DNA of 64,000 nucleotides from Streptomyces sp. TBY4. Lineage in GTDB: Bacteria; Actinomycetota; Actinomycetes; Streptomycetales; Streptomycetaceae. Both the position numbers and the translations under genes were made by a program. The stretch is taken from assembly GCF_024213195.1 (NCBI RefSeq), contig NZ_JANAVF010000012.1:186001-250000 (forward strand). Reading direction: 5' to 3'. Positions 43,929 through 52,860 of this stretch are shown piece after piece. A model generated the notes under the pieces. The model ran no database searches. It had not been told where the DNA came from and worked only from the letters and a program-made list of their open reading frames with translations. Position 1 is the stretch's first letter, and each line of letters opens with the position of its first letter.

Positions 43929-44476
43929 CGCTCACGCCCCTCGTACAGGATGGTGTGGTCACCGCGCTCCAGCGCGCGCATGTCCAGATCCCGGCTCTCC
44001 AGTTCCTGCCGGAGGCGGGCCAGTGCGCGGTGCAGAGTGCTCTTCACGGTTCCCGCCGACATGCCGAGCGCCGCGGCCGTCTCCTCGGTGCTCATCTGCT
44101 CCCAGTGTCGCAGCACCACCACGCTGCGCTGCTTGGGCGCGAGCACCTTGAGGATGTCCATGAGCAGGGCGCGGTCGGCGCGCTGGTCCGAACCGTCCTC
44201 GACGGAGGCGTCGGGGAGCTGCTCGGTGGGAACCTCTTCGAGCTTGCGGGCCCGCCACCATTCGGTACGGGTGTTGATCATGACACGGCGCAGGTAGGCG
44301 TCGGCGAGGGACTTGTCGGCGATGCCGTCCCAGCGGCCGTAGGTGCGCACGAGCGCGGTCTGCAGGAGGTCCTGTGCGTCGGTCGGGTCCGGAACCAGGC
44401 GACGGGCACTGCGCAGCAGCGCGTCCTGCCGGGTGCGTACGTACTCTTCGAATTCGAGTACCTCGCCGTGCGCCAT
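43916..44476 (-). CDS. sigE: ECF RNA polymerase sigma factor SigE
   Basis: The 186-residue sigma factor directs the cell-envelope stress regulon and is itself transcribed under CseB control. It has region 2 (RTRQDALLRSARRLVPDPTDAQDLLQTALVRTYGRW; LADAYLRRVMINTRTEWWR) and region 4 (LAPKQRSVVVLRHWEQMSTEETAAALGM; GTVKSTLHRALARLRQ). ATG at 44476 gives a protein equal in extent to known SigE; an upstream in-frame start would add 11 residues. No anti-sigma gene is linked. The promoter should lie in the 173 bp up to mutY. Confidence 0.96.
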   Translation of the reverse strand: MAHGEVLEFEEYVRTRQDALLRSARRLVPDPTDAQDLLQTALVRTYGRWDGIADKSLADAYLRRVMINTRTEWWRARKLEEVPTEQLPDASVEDGSDQRADRALLMDILKVLAPKQRSVVVLRHWEQMSTEETAAALGMSAGTVKSTLHRALARLRQELESRDLDMRALERGDHTILYEGRERCAA

Positions 44477-44649
44477 CTCAGACCGCCTCCGTTCCGACCA
44501 ACCGCTCATCCGCTGCCTTACGGATTCGACGGTACGGAGGCGTTGTCACGGCACTGTGCGGGTCAGCCTTCGGTGGGCGCACGGACACCCATAGGTTATG
44601 TAACAGCGCCCGTGAGCTGCGGTTTCTCCGGACAAGCGGAATCCCCGAG

Positions 44650-45585
44650 TCAGCCTCGGGGGGCTTCGGGAGCGGCCTCGGGACCGACCTTCGCGGGGCC
44701 CGCCGGAAGCCGGTACATGAGGCCGGGCAGCGGCTCCACGAGCCCGTCCGAGACCAGCCCGTCCAGCGCCCGGGCCCGCTGTACGGGCTCCTCCCAGACG
44801 GTATCGAGGACGGACTGCGGCACGGCGCCGACCGCCTCGCGCAGCACCGCGAGGAGTTTGCCGCGCACCTGCCGGTCCGTCCCGGCGTACGTCTGCCCGC
44901 GCCGCGGCGGTCCCTCGTGCGCGGGCTTCCCGGCCAGCCGCCACGCGCACAGCCCCGACACCGGGCAGCTCCCGCAGTCCGGGCTCTTGGCCGTGCACAC
45001 CAGCGCCCCGAGCTCCATGGAGGCCGCCGCCCAGCGGGCCGCGGTGTCCTCGTCCTCGGGCAGCAGGGCCCGCGCCAGGCGGCGCTCGGCGGCGGTGGTG
45101 GCGTTCGGCGGGTACTCGACCCCGGTCGCGGTGCGCGCGAAGACCCGGCGCACGTTGGTGTCGAGCACCGCGTGCCGCTGCCCGTAGGCGAAGGAGGCCA
45201 CGGCGGCCGCCGTGTACTCGCCGATCCCGGGCAGGGCCAGCAACTGCGCGTGCTCGCGCGGTACGTCGCCCCCGTGCCGCTCCGTTATGGCGACGGCCGC
45301 GCCGTGCAGGCGCAGGGCCCGGCGCGGGTAACCGAGACGGCCCCAGGCGCGTACGGCCTCACCGGGGGCCTCCGCGGCGAGGTCGGCGGGCCGGGGCCAG
45401 CGGGCGAGCCACTGCTCGTAGACGGGCAGGACCCGGTTGACGGGGGTCTGCTGGAGCATGAACTCGCTGACCATCACCCCCCAGGGGCCGGCCTCGGGGC
45501 GGCGCCAGGGCAGGTCGCGGGCGTGTGCTTCGAACCACGCGATGACGGGGGAGTGCAGCGCGGTGGTGGGAATGGTTGCAGTCAT
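44650..45585 (-). CDS. mutY: A/G-specific adenine DNA glycosylase
   Basis: MutY removes adenine mispaired with 8-oxoguanine. The protein (311 residues) has catalytic Glu41 in VSEFMLQQTPV, a helix-hairpin-helix (LLALPGIGEYTAAAV), catalytic Asp142 in HAVLDTNVRRVF and the 4Fe-4S motif C-X6-C-X2-C-X5-C (Cys197, 204, 207, 213). The C-terminal NUDIX-like 8-oxoG recognition domain is short or absent, as in many actinobacterial MutY proteins. ATG at 45585 has AGG upstream; an in-frame ATG at 45597 is the alternative. Confidence 0.94.
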   Translation of the reverse strand: MTATIPTTALHSPVIAWFEAHARDLPWRRPEAGPWGVMVSEFMLQQTPVNRVLPVYEQWLARWPRPADLAAEAPGEAVRAWGRLGYPRRALRLHGAAVAITERHGGDVPREHAQLLALPGIGEYTAAAVASFAYGQRHAVLDTNVRRVFARTATGVEYPPNATTAAERRLARALLPEDEDTAARWAAASMELGALVCTAKSPDCGSCPVSGLCAWRLAGKPAHEGPPRRGQTYAGTDRQVRGKLLAVLREAVGAVPQSVLDTVWEEPVQRARALDGLVSDGLVEPLPGLMYRLPAGPAKVGPEAAPEAPRG

Positions 45586-45668
45586 GGCAGACGGCATCCT
45601 GGCACGTTTCGGGCCCGGGGGCAGGCGGGTCGGTCCCCACCCGCGGCGACGCGGCGGCGGGGCGGCGG

Positions 45669-46277
45669 CTAGCGGGCCGGGCCGGGGCCCGCGATCAGGA
45701 CGGCCGTGCGGCCGCCGCTCGTCCGCACGGCCGCGAGGACCCTGGTCGCCGGGCCCGCGAGCGCGAGGACGGCGAGCGCGGCGAGGCTCGCGCCCAGCAC
45801 CAGGCCCATGGCCACGTCGTGCGGGTAGTGGACGCCGACGAAGACCCGGGAGAAGGCCATCAGCAGGGCCAGCGGGACGGTCAGCAGTACGAGCCTGCGC
45901 ACCGCCAGCGCCAAGGCGACCGCCGCGGCGCCCGCGATGGCGGAGTGGTTGCTCGGGAAGGACCAGTCACCGGTGGCCGGGCACTTGATCAGCGAGGCCG
46001 CCGCCCCGGCCACGGCCCGGCACGGGCGCTCCTCGTCCACGGTGGACTTCACCAGCTCGGAGGCGACGTAGGCCAGGGCGGTGACGAAGGGGGCGAGGAC
46101 CGCGAGCGCCACCGTGCGGGGGTCGCGGGCGCCGCGCGCACGCCACCACACGGCTATGAAGAGGGCGCCGAAGACCAGCAGCCCGTACTCGGTCCAGAAC
46201 TCGAACGCCGATTGCACCCAGGCGGGGGTCGAGTGGGCGAAATCGGTGACGTCGAGGTAGAGGCCGGAGCTGTCCAT
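45669..46277 (-). CDS. PAP2-family membrane phosphatase
   Basis: The 202-residue membrane protein has the acid phosphatase motifs K-X6-RP (Lys77 to Pro85, in KSTVDEERPC), PSNH (108-111) and SRVFVGVHYPHD (143-154), with the active site facing outward, and five or six transmembrane helices. Family members act on phosphatidic acid or undecaprenyl diphosphate. It starts 92 nt from the divergent secreted-protein gene. The substrate is not determined by the motifs. Confidence 0.9.
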   Translation of the reverse strand: MDSSGLYLDVTDFAHSTPAWVQSAFEFWTEYGLLVFGALFIAVWWRARGARDPRTVALAVLAPFVTALAYVASELVKSTVDEERPCRAVAGAAASLIKCPATGDWSFPSNHSAIAGAAAVALALAVRRLVLLTVPLALLMAFSRVFVGVHYPHDVAMGLVLGASLAALAVLALAGPATRVLAAVRTSGGRTAVLIAGPGPAR

Positions 46278-46369
46278 GGTGACTGAAGGTACCTAAATCG
46301 GAATAACGTCCTCATCAGATCGGCATGTGGGGCACTGATCGCGCCGCGAACTCTCGTAAGGTTCCGTTC

Positions 46370-47188
46370 GTGGGATCTCTGCGCAATCCGGTCGGGCCGC
46401 TCCCCTCCTCCATCTACTGGCGACGGAGGGCCGTGCTGGCGTCCGTCGCCGCGCTCCTCGCGATGCTCGCCGTATGGACCGTCAGTTCCGGTGCGGGCAA
46501 GTCGAGTACCAACGGCAAGGGCCAGGGCGGCTCCGGTCCCGTCACCCAAATCACCCCGGGTCCCTCGGGATCCGGCCCGGCGATCAGTCAGGCCCCGGGC
46601 GGCCGCGGCGAGTCGGGCTCCGGTGGATCCGGCGGCAGCGCCGGCACCGGCACGGGCTCCGACCCCGGCGCGAGCCCCGGCGCGGGCAAGAACGGCGAAC
46701 CGGGCGCAGAGCCCGGCTCCGCCGACCAGGGCGGTACGGCCGGCTCCTCCGCCGGCCAGGTCGTCCCCGCGGACTCGCCGGTGCCCACGTGCGCGCCCAG
46801 TGCGCTGCAGTGGGAGGTCAAGAGCGTGAAGAACGAGTACGAGACGAGCGAGAAGCCGCGCCTCGAACTCGTCGCGCGCAACGTCTCCGGCACCACCTGC
46901 AAGGTCGATCTCGGCCCGAAGCAGGCGGTACTGACGATCACTCAGGCGAGCAACGCCAAGCCGGTCTGGTCCTCGGCGGACTGCCCGGCGGGCGCGGGCA
47001 ACGTCTTCTACCGGGTCCCCTCGCAGGGCGAGACCAGGCAAGCCCTGGAATGGGACCGCCGCTTCAGCGAGCCGACCCAGTGCCAGTCGCCTCCGGCGGG
47101 CTCGGCGGCGGCGGACACCTACGTGGTCGAGGTCAAGTCCCCCGGCATGCCGGTGGCCCGAACCTCGTTCGTCCTGAAGCCGGAGTAG
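46370..47188 (+). CDS. Hypothetical single-pass secreted or anchored protein
   Basis: The 272-residue protein has a transmembrane or signal-anchor helix (about 22-40, AVLASVAALLAMLAVWTVSS), a long Gly/Ser/Pro linker (43-135) and a C-terminal domain with four or five cysteines (VPTCAPSALQWEVKSVKNEYET; SGTTCKVDLGPKQAVLTI; SADCPAGAGNVFYRV). The latter resembles the cysteine-bridged beta-sandwich domains of the DUF4232 type. GTG at 46370 has AAGG at good distance. Convergent with disA across repeat copy D. Confidence 0.8.
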   Translation: MGSLRNPVGPLPSSIYWRRRAVLASVAALLAMLAVWTVSSGAGKSSTNGKGQGGSGPVTQITPGPSGSGPAISQAPGGRGESGSGGSGGSAGTGTGSDPGASPGAGKNGEPGAEPGSADQGGTAGSSAGQVVPADSPVPTCAPSALQWEVKSVKNEYETSEKPRLELVARNVSGTTCKVDLGPKQAVLTITQASNAKPVWSSADCPAGAGNVFYRVPSQGETRQALEWDRRFSEPTQCQSPPAGSAAADTYVVEVKSPGMPVARTSFVLKPE

Positions 47189-47201
47189 CCCACCGGGTAA
47201 T

Positions 47202-47256
47202 TCCAGCCCCTCCGGCGTTTGAGGAGCGGGGTCCGGGGCGGAGCCCCGGGGAGCCC
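47202..47256. repeat. Dispersed intergenic repeat, copy D
   Basis: TCCGGCGTTTGAGG core followed by GTCCGGGGCGGAGCCCCGG, which forms a hairpin, in the 89-bp gap between two convergent genes. Probably functions as a shared terminator. Confidence 0.7.
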
Positions 47257-47277
47257 CGCTCGGCCGGGCGTCGCAGG

Positions 47278-48402
47278 CTAGACGTACCGCTCCAGGATGG
47301 AGGACTCCGCCAGGCGGGACAGGCCCTCGCGGACGCTGCGCGCACGCGCCTCGCCGACGCCGTCTACGGTCTGGAGGTCGTCCACCGAGGCGGCCAGCAG
47401 CTTCTGCAGGCCGCCGAAGTGCTCCACCAGCCGCTCGATGATCGCCCCCGGCAGCCTCGGCACCTTCGCCAGCAGCCGGTACCCGCGCGGGGACACCGCG
47501 GAGTCCAGGGTCTCGGGCGAGCCCGTGTACCCCAGGGCCTTCGCCACGATCGCCAGTTCCAGCAGCTCCGGATGGGTCAGCGCGTCCAGCGCCGGCAGCG
47601 CCTCGTCCACCGTGCGGGAACGCTTCGCCGTCGGCTCCGGCACGTAGTCCCGGATGACGAGCTCCCGCTCCTGCTCGATCCCGACCGTCAGCTCGTCGAG
47701 CTGGAGGGAGAGCAGCCGGCCGTCCGTGCCGAGCTCCACCACGTACTCCGCGATCTCCGTCGCGATGCGCCGCACCATCTCCAGCCGCTGCGCCACCGCC
47801 GTGACGTCGCGGACCGTCACCAGGTCCTCGATCTCCAGCGCGGACAGCGTCCCGGCGACCTCGTCCAGGCGGAGCTTGTACCGCTCCAGCGTGGCCAGCG
47901 CCTGGTTCGCCCGCGACAGGATCGCCCCGGACTCCTCCAGCACGCGCCGCTCGCCGTCCACGTACAGCGCGATCAGCCGCATCGACTGCGAGACCGACAC
48001 CACCGGGAAACCGCACTGCTTCGAGACCCGGTCCGCGGTCCGGTGCCGGGTGCCCGTCTCCTCCGTGTGGATCGAGGCGTCGGGCACCAGCTGGACGCCC
48101 GCCCGCAGGATCTTGGTGATGTCCTTGTCCAGGATCAGCGCGCCGTCGAGCTTGCACAGCTCGCGCAGCCGGGTCGCGGTGAACTCCACGTCCAGGACGA
48201 AGCCGCCCGTGCACATGGCCTCGACGGACTTGTCCATGCCGAGGACGATGAGCCCTCCGGTGTTGCCGCGAACGATCCGTTCGAGCCCGTCACGCAGGGG
48301 CTGACCAGGTGCGACCGCGCTCAGCGAGGCGCGCATCATGGCCTCCTGCTTGGAGCTCGCGCCCGACTTTCCGGATGCTGCTGCCCCGTCCTTGGCTGCC
48401 AC
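47278..48402 (-). CDS. disA: DNA integrity scanning diadenylate cyclase
   Basis: DisA makes the second messenger c-di-AMP from two ATP and stalls at branched DNA. The 374-residue protein has an N-terminal DAC domain with the active-site DGA (86-88) and RHR (119-121, in EETGTRHRTADRVSKQ), a helical linker, and a C-terminal helix-hairpin-helix (LQTVDGVGEARARSVREGL). It lies 141 nt downstream of radA on the same strand, the conserved pair in which RadA modulates DisA. Confidence 0.97.
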   Translation of the reverse strand: MAAKDGAAASGKSGASSKQEAMMRASLSAVAPGQPLRDGLERIVRGNTGGLIVLGMDKSVEAMCTGGFVLDVEFTATRLRELCKLDGALILDKDITKILRAGVQLVPDASIHTEETGTRHRTADRVSKQCGFPVVSVSQSMRLIALYVDGERRVLEESGAILSRANQALATLERYKLRLDEVAGTLSALEIEDLVTVRDVTAVAQRLEMVRRIATEIAEYVVELGTDGRLLSLQLDELTVGIEQERELVIRDYVPEPTAKRSRTVDEALPALDALTHPELLELAIVAKALGYTGSPETLDSAVSPRGYRLLAKVPRLPGAIIERLVEHFGGLQKLLAASVDDLQTVDGVGEARARSVREGLSRLAESSILERYV

Positions 48403-48543
48403 TGCACTCCTCCGGTCGCGGGATGTACCGCCTGCGTACGGCCGGGCGGACCATCCCGAAGTCTACCGGCGCGGCCCCGGCGCCCGCCGTGCCTTAACCC
48501 GGCCGGGCCGGGAAGCATGCCGTACGACCCCGCTGACCTGCGG

Positions 48544-49959
48544 TTACTCGGCAGCCCGCTCCTTCGCCGGCGTACGCGACCGCCCGCGCGGCAGGGCCCG
48601 TAGCGCGTCGCCCATGTCGGCGACCTCGGTCACCTTCATGCCCGGCGGCACCTTCCCCGGGTCCACCGGCACCAGCGCGTGCGTGAAGCCCAGCCGGAAC
48701 GCCTCCGCCAGCCGCCGCTGCACGCCCGTCACGCGCCGGACCTCGCCCGCGAGCCCGACCTCCCCGATGGCGACCAGGTTCTTCGGGAGCGGTACGTCGC
48801 TGGCGGCCGAGGCCAGCGCCAGCGCGACGGCCAGGTCGGCGGCGGGCTCGGTCAGCTTCACCCCGCCCACGGTCGCGGTGTAGATGTCCCGCTTGCCGAG
48901 CGCCGTGATCCGCCCGCGCTGCTCCAGCACCGCCAGCATCATCGAGACGCGCGAGGTCTCCAGACCGGAGGTCGTGCGGCGCGGCGAGGGGATCTGCGAG
49001 TCCACGGTGAGCGCCTGCACCTCCGCGACCAGCGGCCGCTTGCCCTCCAGGGTCACCGTCAGGCAGGTGCCGGGGACGGCCTCGGTGCGGCGGGTCAGGA
49101 ACAGCCCGCTCGGGTCGGCGAGGCCGGTGATGCCCTCGTCGTGCAGTTCGAAGCAGCCGACCTCGTCCGTGGCGCCGTACCGGTTCTTCACCCCGCGCAC
49201 CAGGCGCAGCCGCGCGTGCCGGTCGCCCTCGAAGCTCAGGACCACGTCGACGAGGTGTTCCAGCAGGCGGGGACCGGCGATCGCGCCGTCCTTGGTGACG
49301 TGGCCGACCAGCAGCGTGGACATCCCGCGTTCCTTGGATGCCCGGATCAGCGCCCCGGCCACCTCGCGGACCTGCGCCATGCCGCCGGGCGCGCCGTCGA
49401 TCTCGGGGGAGGCGACCGTCTGCACGGAGTCCATGATCAGCAGGGAGGGCTTCACGGCGTCCAGGTGCCCGAGCACGGCCGACAGGTCGGTCTCGGCGGC
49501 GAGGTAGAGGTGGTCGCTGAGCGCGCCGATCCGCTCGGCCCGCAGCCGCACCTGGCTCGCCGACTCCTCGCCGGTGACGTACAGGGTGCGGTGCTCGTCG
49601 GAGGCCGCCTTCGCCGCGACGTCGAGCAGCAGCGTCGACTTGCCCACGCCCGGCTCGCCCGCGAGCAGGACGACCGCCCCGGGGATCAGCCCGCCGCCCA
49701 GCACCCGGTCCAGCTCGTCCACGCCGGTGCTGCGCGCGGTCGCGGTGCGGACGTCGACCTGACCGATCGGCACGGCGGCCGTGGTGACCCGGCCGGCCGC
49801 GGTGGTGCGCACGGCGGGGGCGCCGCCGAGCTCCTCGACGGTGCCCCAGGCCTGGCACTCGGGGCACCGGCCGAGCCACTTGGCGGTGGAGTACCCGCAC
49901 TCGGTACAACGGTAGGACGGCCGGTCCTTGGCGGATGAACGAGATGTACGGGCAGCCAT
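48544..49959 (-). CDS. radA: DNA repair protein RadA
   Basis: RadA is a RecA-like branch-migration motor in recombinational repair. The 471-residue protein has an N-terminal C4 zinc finger (Cys18, 21, 32, 35 in CTECGYSTAKWLGRCPEC), Walker A GEPGVGKST at 101-109, the RadA-specific KNRYG motif, and a C-terminal Lon-like domain (VGGVKLTEPAADLAVALALAS). ATG at 49959 is preferred over an upstream in-frame codon. It is followed by disA and divergent from the sigma-like fusion gene. Confidence 0.97.
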   Translation of the reverse strand: MAARTSRSSAKDRPSYRCTECGYSTAKWLGRCPECQAWGTVEELGGAPAVRTTAAGRVTTAAVPIGQVDVRTATARSTGVDELDRVLGGGLIPGAVVLLAGEPGVGKSTLLLDVAAKAASDEHRTLYVTGEESASQVRLRAERIGALSDHLYLAAETDLSAVLGHLDAVKPSLLIMDSVQTVASPEIDGAPGGMAQVREVAGALIRASKERGMSTLLVGHVTKDGAIAGPRLLEHLVDVVLSFEGDRHARLRLVRGVKNRYGATDEVGCFELHDEGITGLADPSGLFLTRRTEAVPGTCLTVTLEGKRPLVAEVQALTVDSQIPSPRRTTSGLETSRVSMMLAVLEQRGRITALGKRDIYTATVGGVKLTEPAADLAVALALASAASDVPLPKNLVAIGEVGLAGEVRRVTGVQRRLAEAFRLGFTHALVPVDPGKVPPGMKVTEVADMGDALRALPRGRSRTPAKERAAE

Positions 49960-50074
49960 GCGGCCCACCGTAGCCGCCGCCACCGACAGCCCCCTCCGCG
50001 GCGGCCCGCCGCGGTCCCCGCGCGCACGCCGTGGCGTGCACCGTCAGGGGTGCCGTCAGCCCGATGCCGATCTG

Positions 50075-50102
50075 TTCACCCGTAAGGGCTAAAACTGGTG
50101 AA
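50075..50102. promoter_or_regulatory. Inverted repeat upstream of the sigma/BACON fusion gene
   Basis: TTCACC (50075-50080) and GGTGAA (50097-50102) form a symmetric pair 16 bp apart, ending 42 bp before the fusion gene's GTG. The spacer (CGTAAGGGCTAAAACT) is unusually AT-rich. It may mark the promoter or an operator of that gene. Confidence 0.4.
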
Positions 50103-50143
50103 GGCTTCCGGAGCGCCACCGGCGCGCCGCCTACGGTCGCCGA

Positions 50144-51964
50144 GTGACCAGCAGCAACCAGGGACACCCCGCACCGCGCACCGGCGCACACCGGGCGCAC
50201 GGGCGCACGCCCCCCGAGGGGACCAGGGCGGAGCAGCCGCCGCCGTTCCGGTACGAGCCCTACCTGGACGGGCTGTTCACGTACTGCCTCTCGGTCCTGT
50301 GCGACCACGACAGCGCCACCGACGTGCTCGGCGACGTCCTCGCCGTCGCCGACCGGCACCCCGGCCGCTGCCCCGACGAGGGGGACCGGCGGGCCTGGCT
50401 GTACGCCCTCGCGCGCTGGGCCTGCCTGCGCAAGCTGGCCGAGCGGCGGCGCACGCGCTATGGGTACGGGGGAGCGCATTCCGCCCGGCGTGCACCGGAG
50501 CACGCGGACGCCGGCCGTGCCCCGGAGCCCGCGACGGTGAGCGCCGACCGGAACGCGGCGGCGAACGCGGCGGCGGGTCAGGGCGGCCACGGCGATCACA
50601 CCGGCCCCGGCGGTCTCGACGTGTACGCCTACCGCCGCACCGAGCTCGCCCGTCTCGCCTGGCCGGAGGCCGCCGGGACCACCCCCGAGCAGCGCGAGGC
50701 ACTCGAACTCGCCGTCCGCCACCGCCTCGGCGTCCCCGAACTCGCCGCCGTCCTCGGCACGCCCCCGGCCGCCGCCCGCGAGCTGCTCTCCGGCGCCGCC
50801 TGCGAGGTGGAGCGCACCCGCGCCGCCCTCGCCGTCGTGGAGACGGGCAACTGCCCGACCGTGTCCCGGCTCACCGGAGACGGGGACGGCGCCGACGGCG
50901 GGGGAGACGGGAACCTGCTCCTCTCCTCCTCCCTGCGCGCCGAGCTCGTCCGCCACGTCGACGACTGCCCGCGCTGCCGCCGCGTCGCCGAACGCGTGGG
51001 CGCCGGAGCCCCATGGCCCGGCTCCGGCAGCATCAACACCGCCGCCCTGCCGCTGGTCCCGGCCCCGCGCACCGCCGTCCACGCCGCGATGCTCCGCTCC
51101 GGCAGGCGCCGGGGCGCCGGGACCGGCCCGCGCTTCGACCGCACCGGCTTCCCGATGGACCCCAAGGACCGCGCGGCCCGCCGCGACCGGCTGCGCGCCC
51201 GCGCCGTCACCACCACGGTCGTCGCCACCGTCGTCGCGGCCCCGGTGCTGGCCCTGTGGGCGGCGTACCGGGGCGCCCCGAGCACCGGGGAGCCCGTGGG
51301 CAACGGCTCCACGCGCATCTCGGCGAGCGAGGCGGAACTCCCGCTGGCCCGTACCGACGGGCGCCCGCTGACGGCCTACGAGAACGCCGGCAATGCCGCC
51401 GTCATCGCCGACGGCCCCGACTTCGCCCCGCCCGGGGCGGCCCCCGACGTCTCCGTGGAGGTCATCAGCAGCGGCGCGCCGAGCACCGCCCCCGGCACCC
51501 CGGGCCGGCTCACCGCGGCCGCCTCCACCCACGGAGCGACCACCCTGCTCACCCTCACCGCGTCGGGCGGAGCCCCGGTGGACTGGCGGCTGTGGTCCGA
51601 CGCCCCGTGGCTGCGCGCCAGTACGACCTCGGGCCGGCTGGCACCAGGAGAATCGGTCACCCTACGGATCACCGTGGACTCGGAAGCCCAGCCCATAGGG
51701 GCCTGGAGCGCCCGGGTCGGAGTGGACCCGGGCGGCGCGGTGATCTCCATCCGGGGCCGGGGCCGCCCGGCCCCCACCCCGCCCGGCCCGGAGCCCACCC
51801 CGTCGGACCCGCAGCCGACTCCGACGCCGACCGCCACGCCGTCACCCACCCCGACTCCGACGCCCACACCGACCCCGGAGCCCACGCCCACCCCGGAGCC
51901 GACCCCGACGCCGAGCCCCTCGGAGGGGGCCACATCGGCACCGGCTCCGAGCCCGGCGTCCTAG
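50144..51964 (+). CDS. ECF sigma-like protein fused to zinc anti-sigma motif, TM helix and BACON domain
   Basis: A 606-residue single protein. Residues 35-105 look like sigma region 2 (YLDGLFTYCLSVLCDHDSATDVL; DRRAWLYALARWACLRKL) and 165-232 like region 4 (TTPEQREALELAVRHRLGVPELAAVLGT). A zinc-binding anti-sigma motif H-X3-C-X2-C is present (His271, Cys275, Cys278), then one transmembrane helix (354-375), a BACON-like extracellular domain (about 445-540; WRLWSDAPWLRASTTSGRLAPGES) and a Pro-Thr tail. The layout matches the description of actinobacterial ECF groups with membrane-bound C-terminal extensions (ECF53 type). It may release a sigma fragment on proteolysis (inference). Confidence 0.85.
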   Translation: MTSSNQGHPAPRTGAHRAHGRTPPEGTRAEQPPPFRYEPYLDGLFTYCLSVLCDHDSATDVLGDVLAVADRHPGRCPDEGDRRAWLYALARWACLRKLAERRRTRYGYGGAHSARRAPEHADAGRAPEPATVSADRNAAANAAAGQGGHGDHTGPGGLDVYAYRRTELARLAWPEAAGTTPEQREALELAVRHRLGVPELAAVLGTPPAAARELLSGAACEVERTRAALAVVETGNCPTVSRLTGDGDGADGGGDGNLLLSSSLRAELVRHVDDCPRCRRVAERVGAGAPWPGSGSINTAALPLVPAPRTAVHAAMLRSGRRRGAGTGPRFDRTGFPMDPKDRAARRDRLRARAVTTTVVATVVAAPVLALWAAYRGAPSTGEPVGNGSTRISASEAELPLARTDGRPLTAYENAGNAAVIADGPDFAPPGAAPDVSVEVISSGAPSTAPGTPGRLTAAASTHGATTLLTLTASGGAPVDWRLWSDAPWLRASTTSGRLAPGESVTLRITVDSEAQPIGAWSARVGVDPGGAVISIRGRGRPAPTPPGPEPTPSDPQPTPTPTATPSPTPTPTPTPTPEPTPTPEPTPTPSPSEGATSAPAPSPAS

Positions 51965-52797
51965 GTCGTTGCCGGATCGGCCGGGTGCGGGGCCATCGGC
52001 AGCAGCGAGGAGAGCCGCGCCTCGCAGAGCCGTACGAGCTCCTCGTACCCCTCCTTGCCCATCAGTTCCGTCAGCTCGGCGCGGTACGACACGTAGACCG
52101 GCTTGCCGGCGCCGTGCGCGGAGGTGGCCGAGGTGCACCACCAGTGCAGGTCGTGGCCGCCCGGCCCCCAGCCGCGCCGGTCGTACTCGCCGATCGACAC
52201 CTGCAGCACGCGGGTGTCGTCGGGCCGGTCGATCCACTCGTAGGTCCGCCGGATCGGCAGCTGCCAGCACACGTCCGGCTTGGTCTCCAGCGGCTCCTGG
52301 CCGCCGCGCACCGCCAGGATGTGCAGCGAACAGCCGGCCCCCGCCGGGAAACCGGGCCGGTTCAGGAAGATGCAGGCACCGTCCCAGCGGCGGGTCTGCT
52401 TCTCCCCGTCGTCGTCGTGCTGCGTCCACCCGGTCTCGCTGCCGACGTCGTGGAACTGCCACAGCTCCGGCGTCAGCCGCGCGACGTTTTCGGCCACCCG
52501 CTTCTCGTCGTCCTCGTCGGAGAAGTGCGCGCCGAGCGTGCAGCAGCCGTCGTCCGCGCGGCCGGCCTGAATGCCCTGGCAGCCGCTGCCGAAGATGCAG
52601 GTCCAGCGGGACGTGAGCCAGGTCAGGTCGCAGCGGAAGACCTGCTCCTCGTCGGCCGGATCGGGGAACTCCACCCAGGCCCGCGGAAAGTCGAGCCCCT
52701 TCTCGTCCGGCTCGGCGGCCTTGCCGGCCTTGCCGGGCTTCCCGTCCTTGCCTGCGGCCTTGTTCTTGGACTTGTTGGCCTTCTTCGTATTTGGCAC
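51961..52797 (-). CDS. Cysteine-rich hypothetical protein
   Basis: The 278-residue protein has a Lys/Ala-rich tail at the N-terminus (NTKKANKSKNKAAGK), then a Cys-rich domain: CDLTWLTSRWTCIFGSGCQG, DDGCCTLGAHFSD, GACIFLNRPGF, GCSLH, VCWQLP and HWWCTS. The spacing suggests an Fe-S or zinc site, like the YkgJ/DUF3109 group. The stop codon shares CTAG with the convergent fusion gene. Function unknown. Confidence 0.78.
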   Translation of the reverse strand: MPNTKKANKSKNKAAGKDGKPGKAGKAAEPDEKGLDFPRAWVEFPDPADEEQVFRCDLTWLTSRWTCIFGSGCQGIQAGRADDGCCTLGAHFSDEDDEKRVAENVARLTPELWQFHDVGSETGWTQHDDDGEKQTRRWDGACIFLNRPGFPAGAGCSLHILAVRGGQEPLETKPDVCWQLPIRRTYEWIDRPDDTRVLQVSIGEYDRRGWGPGGHDLHWWCTSATSAHGAGKPVYVSYRAELTELMGKEGYEELVRLCEARLSSLLPMAPHPADPATT

Positions 52798-52860
52798 AAA
52801 CCCCAGCCTAAGCGCCCCTTACTCCACCCCTACGCCTTTGGACCAGTAGCGTTTCCCCTC

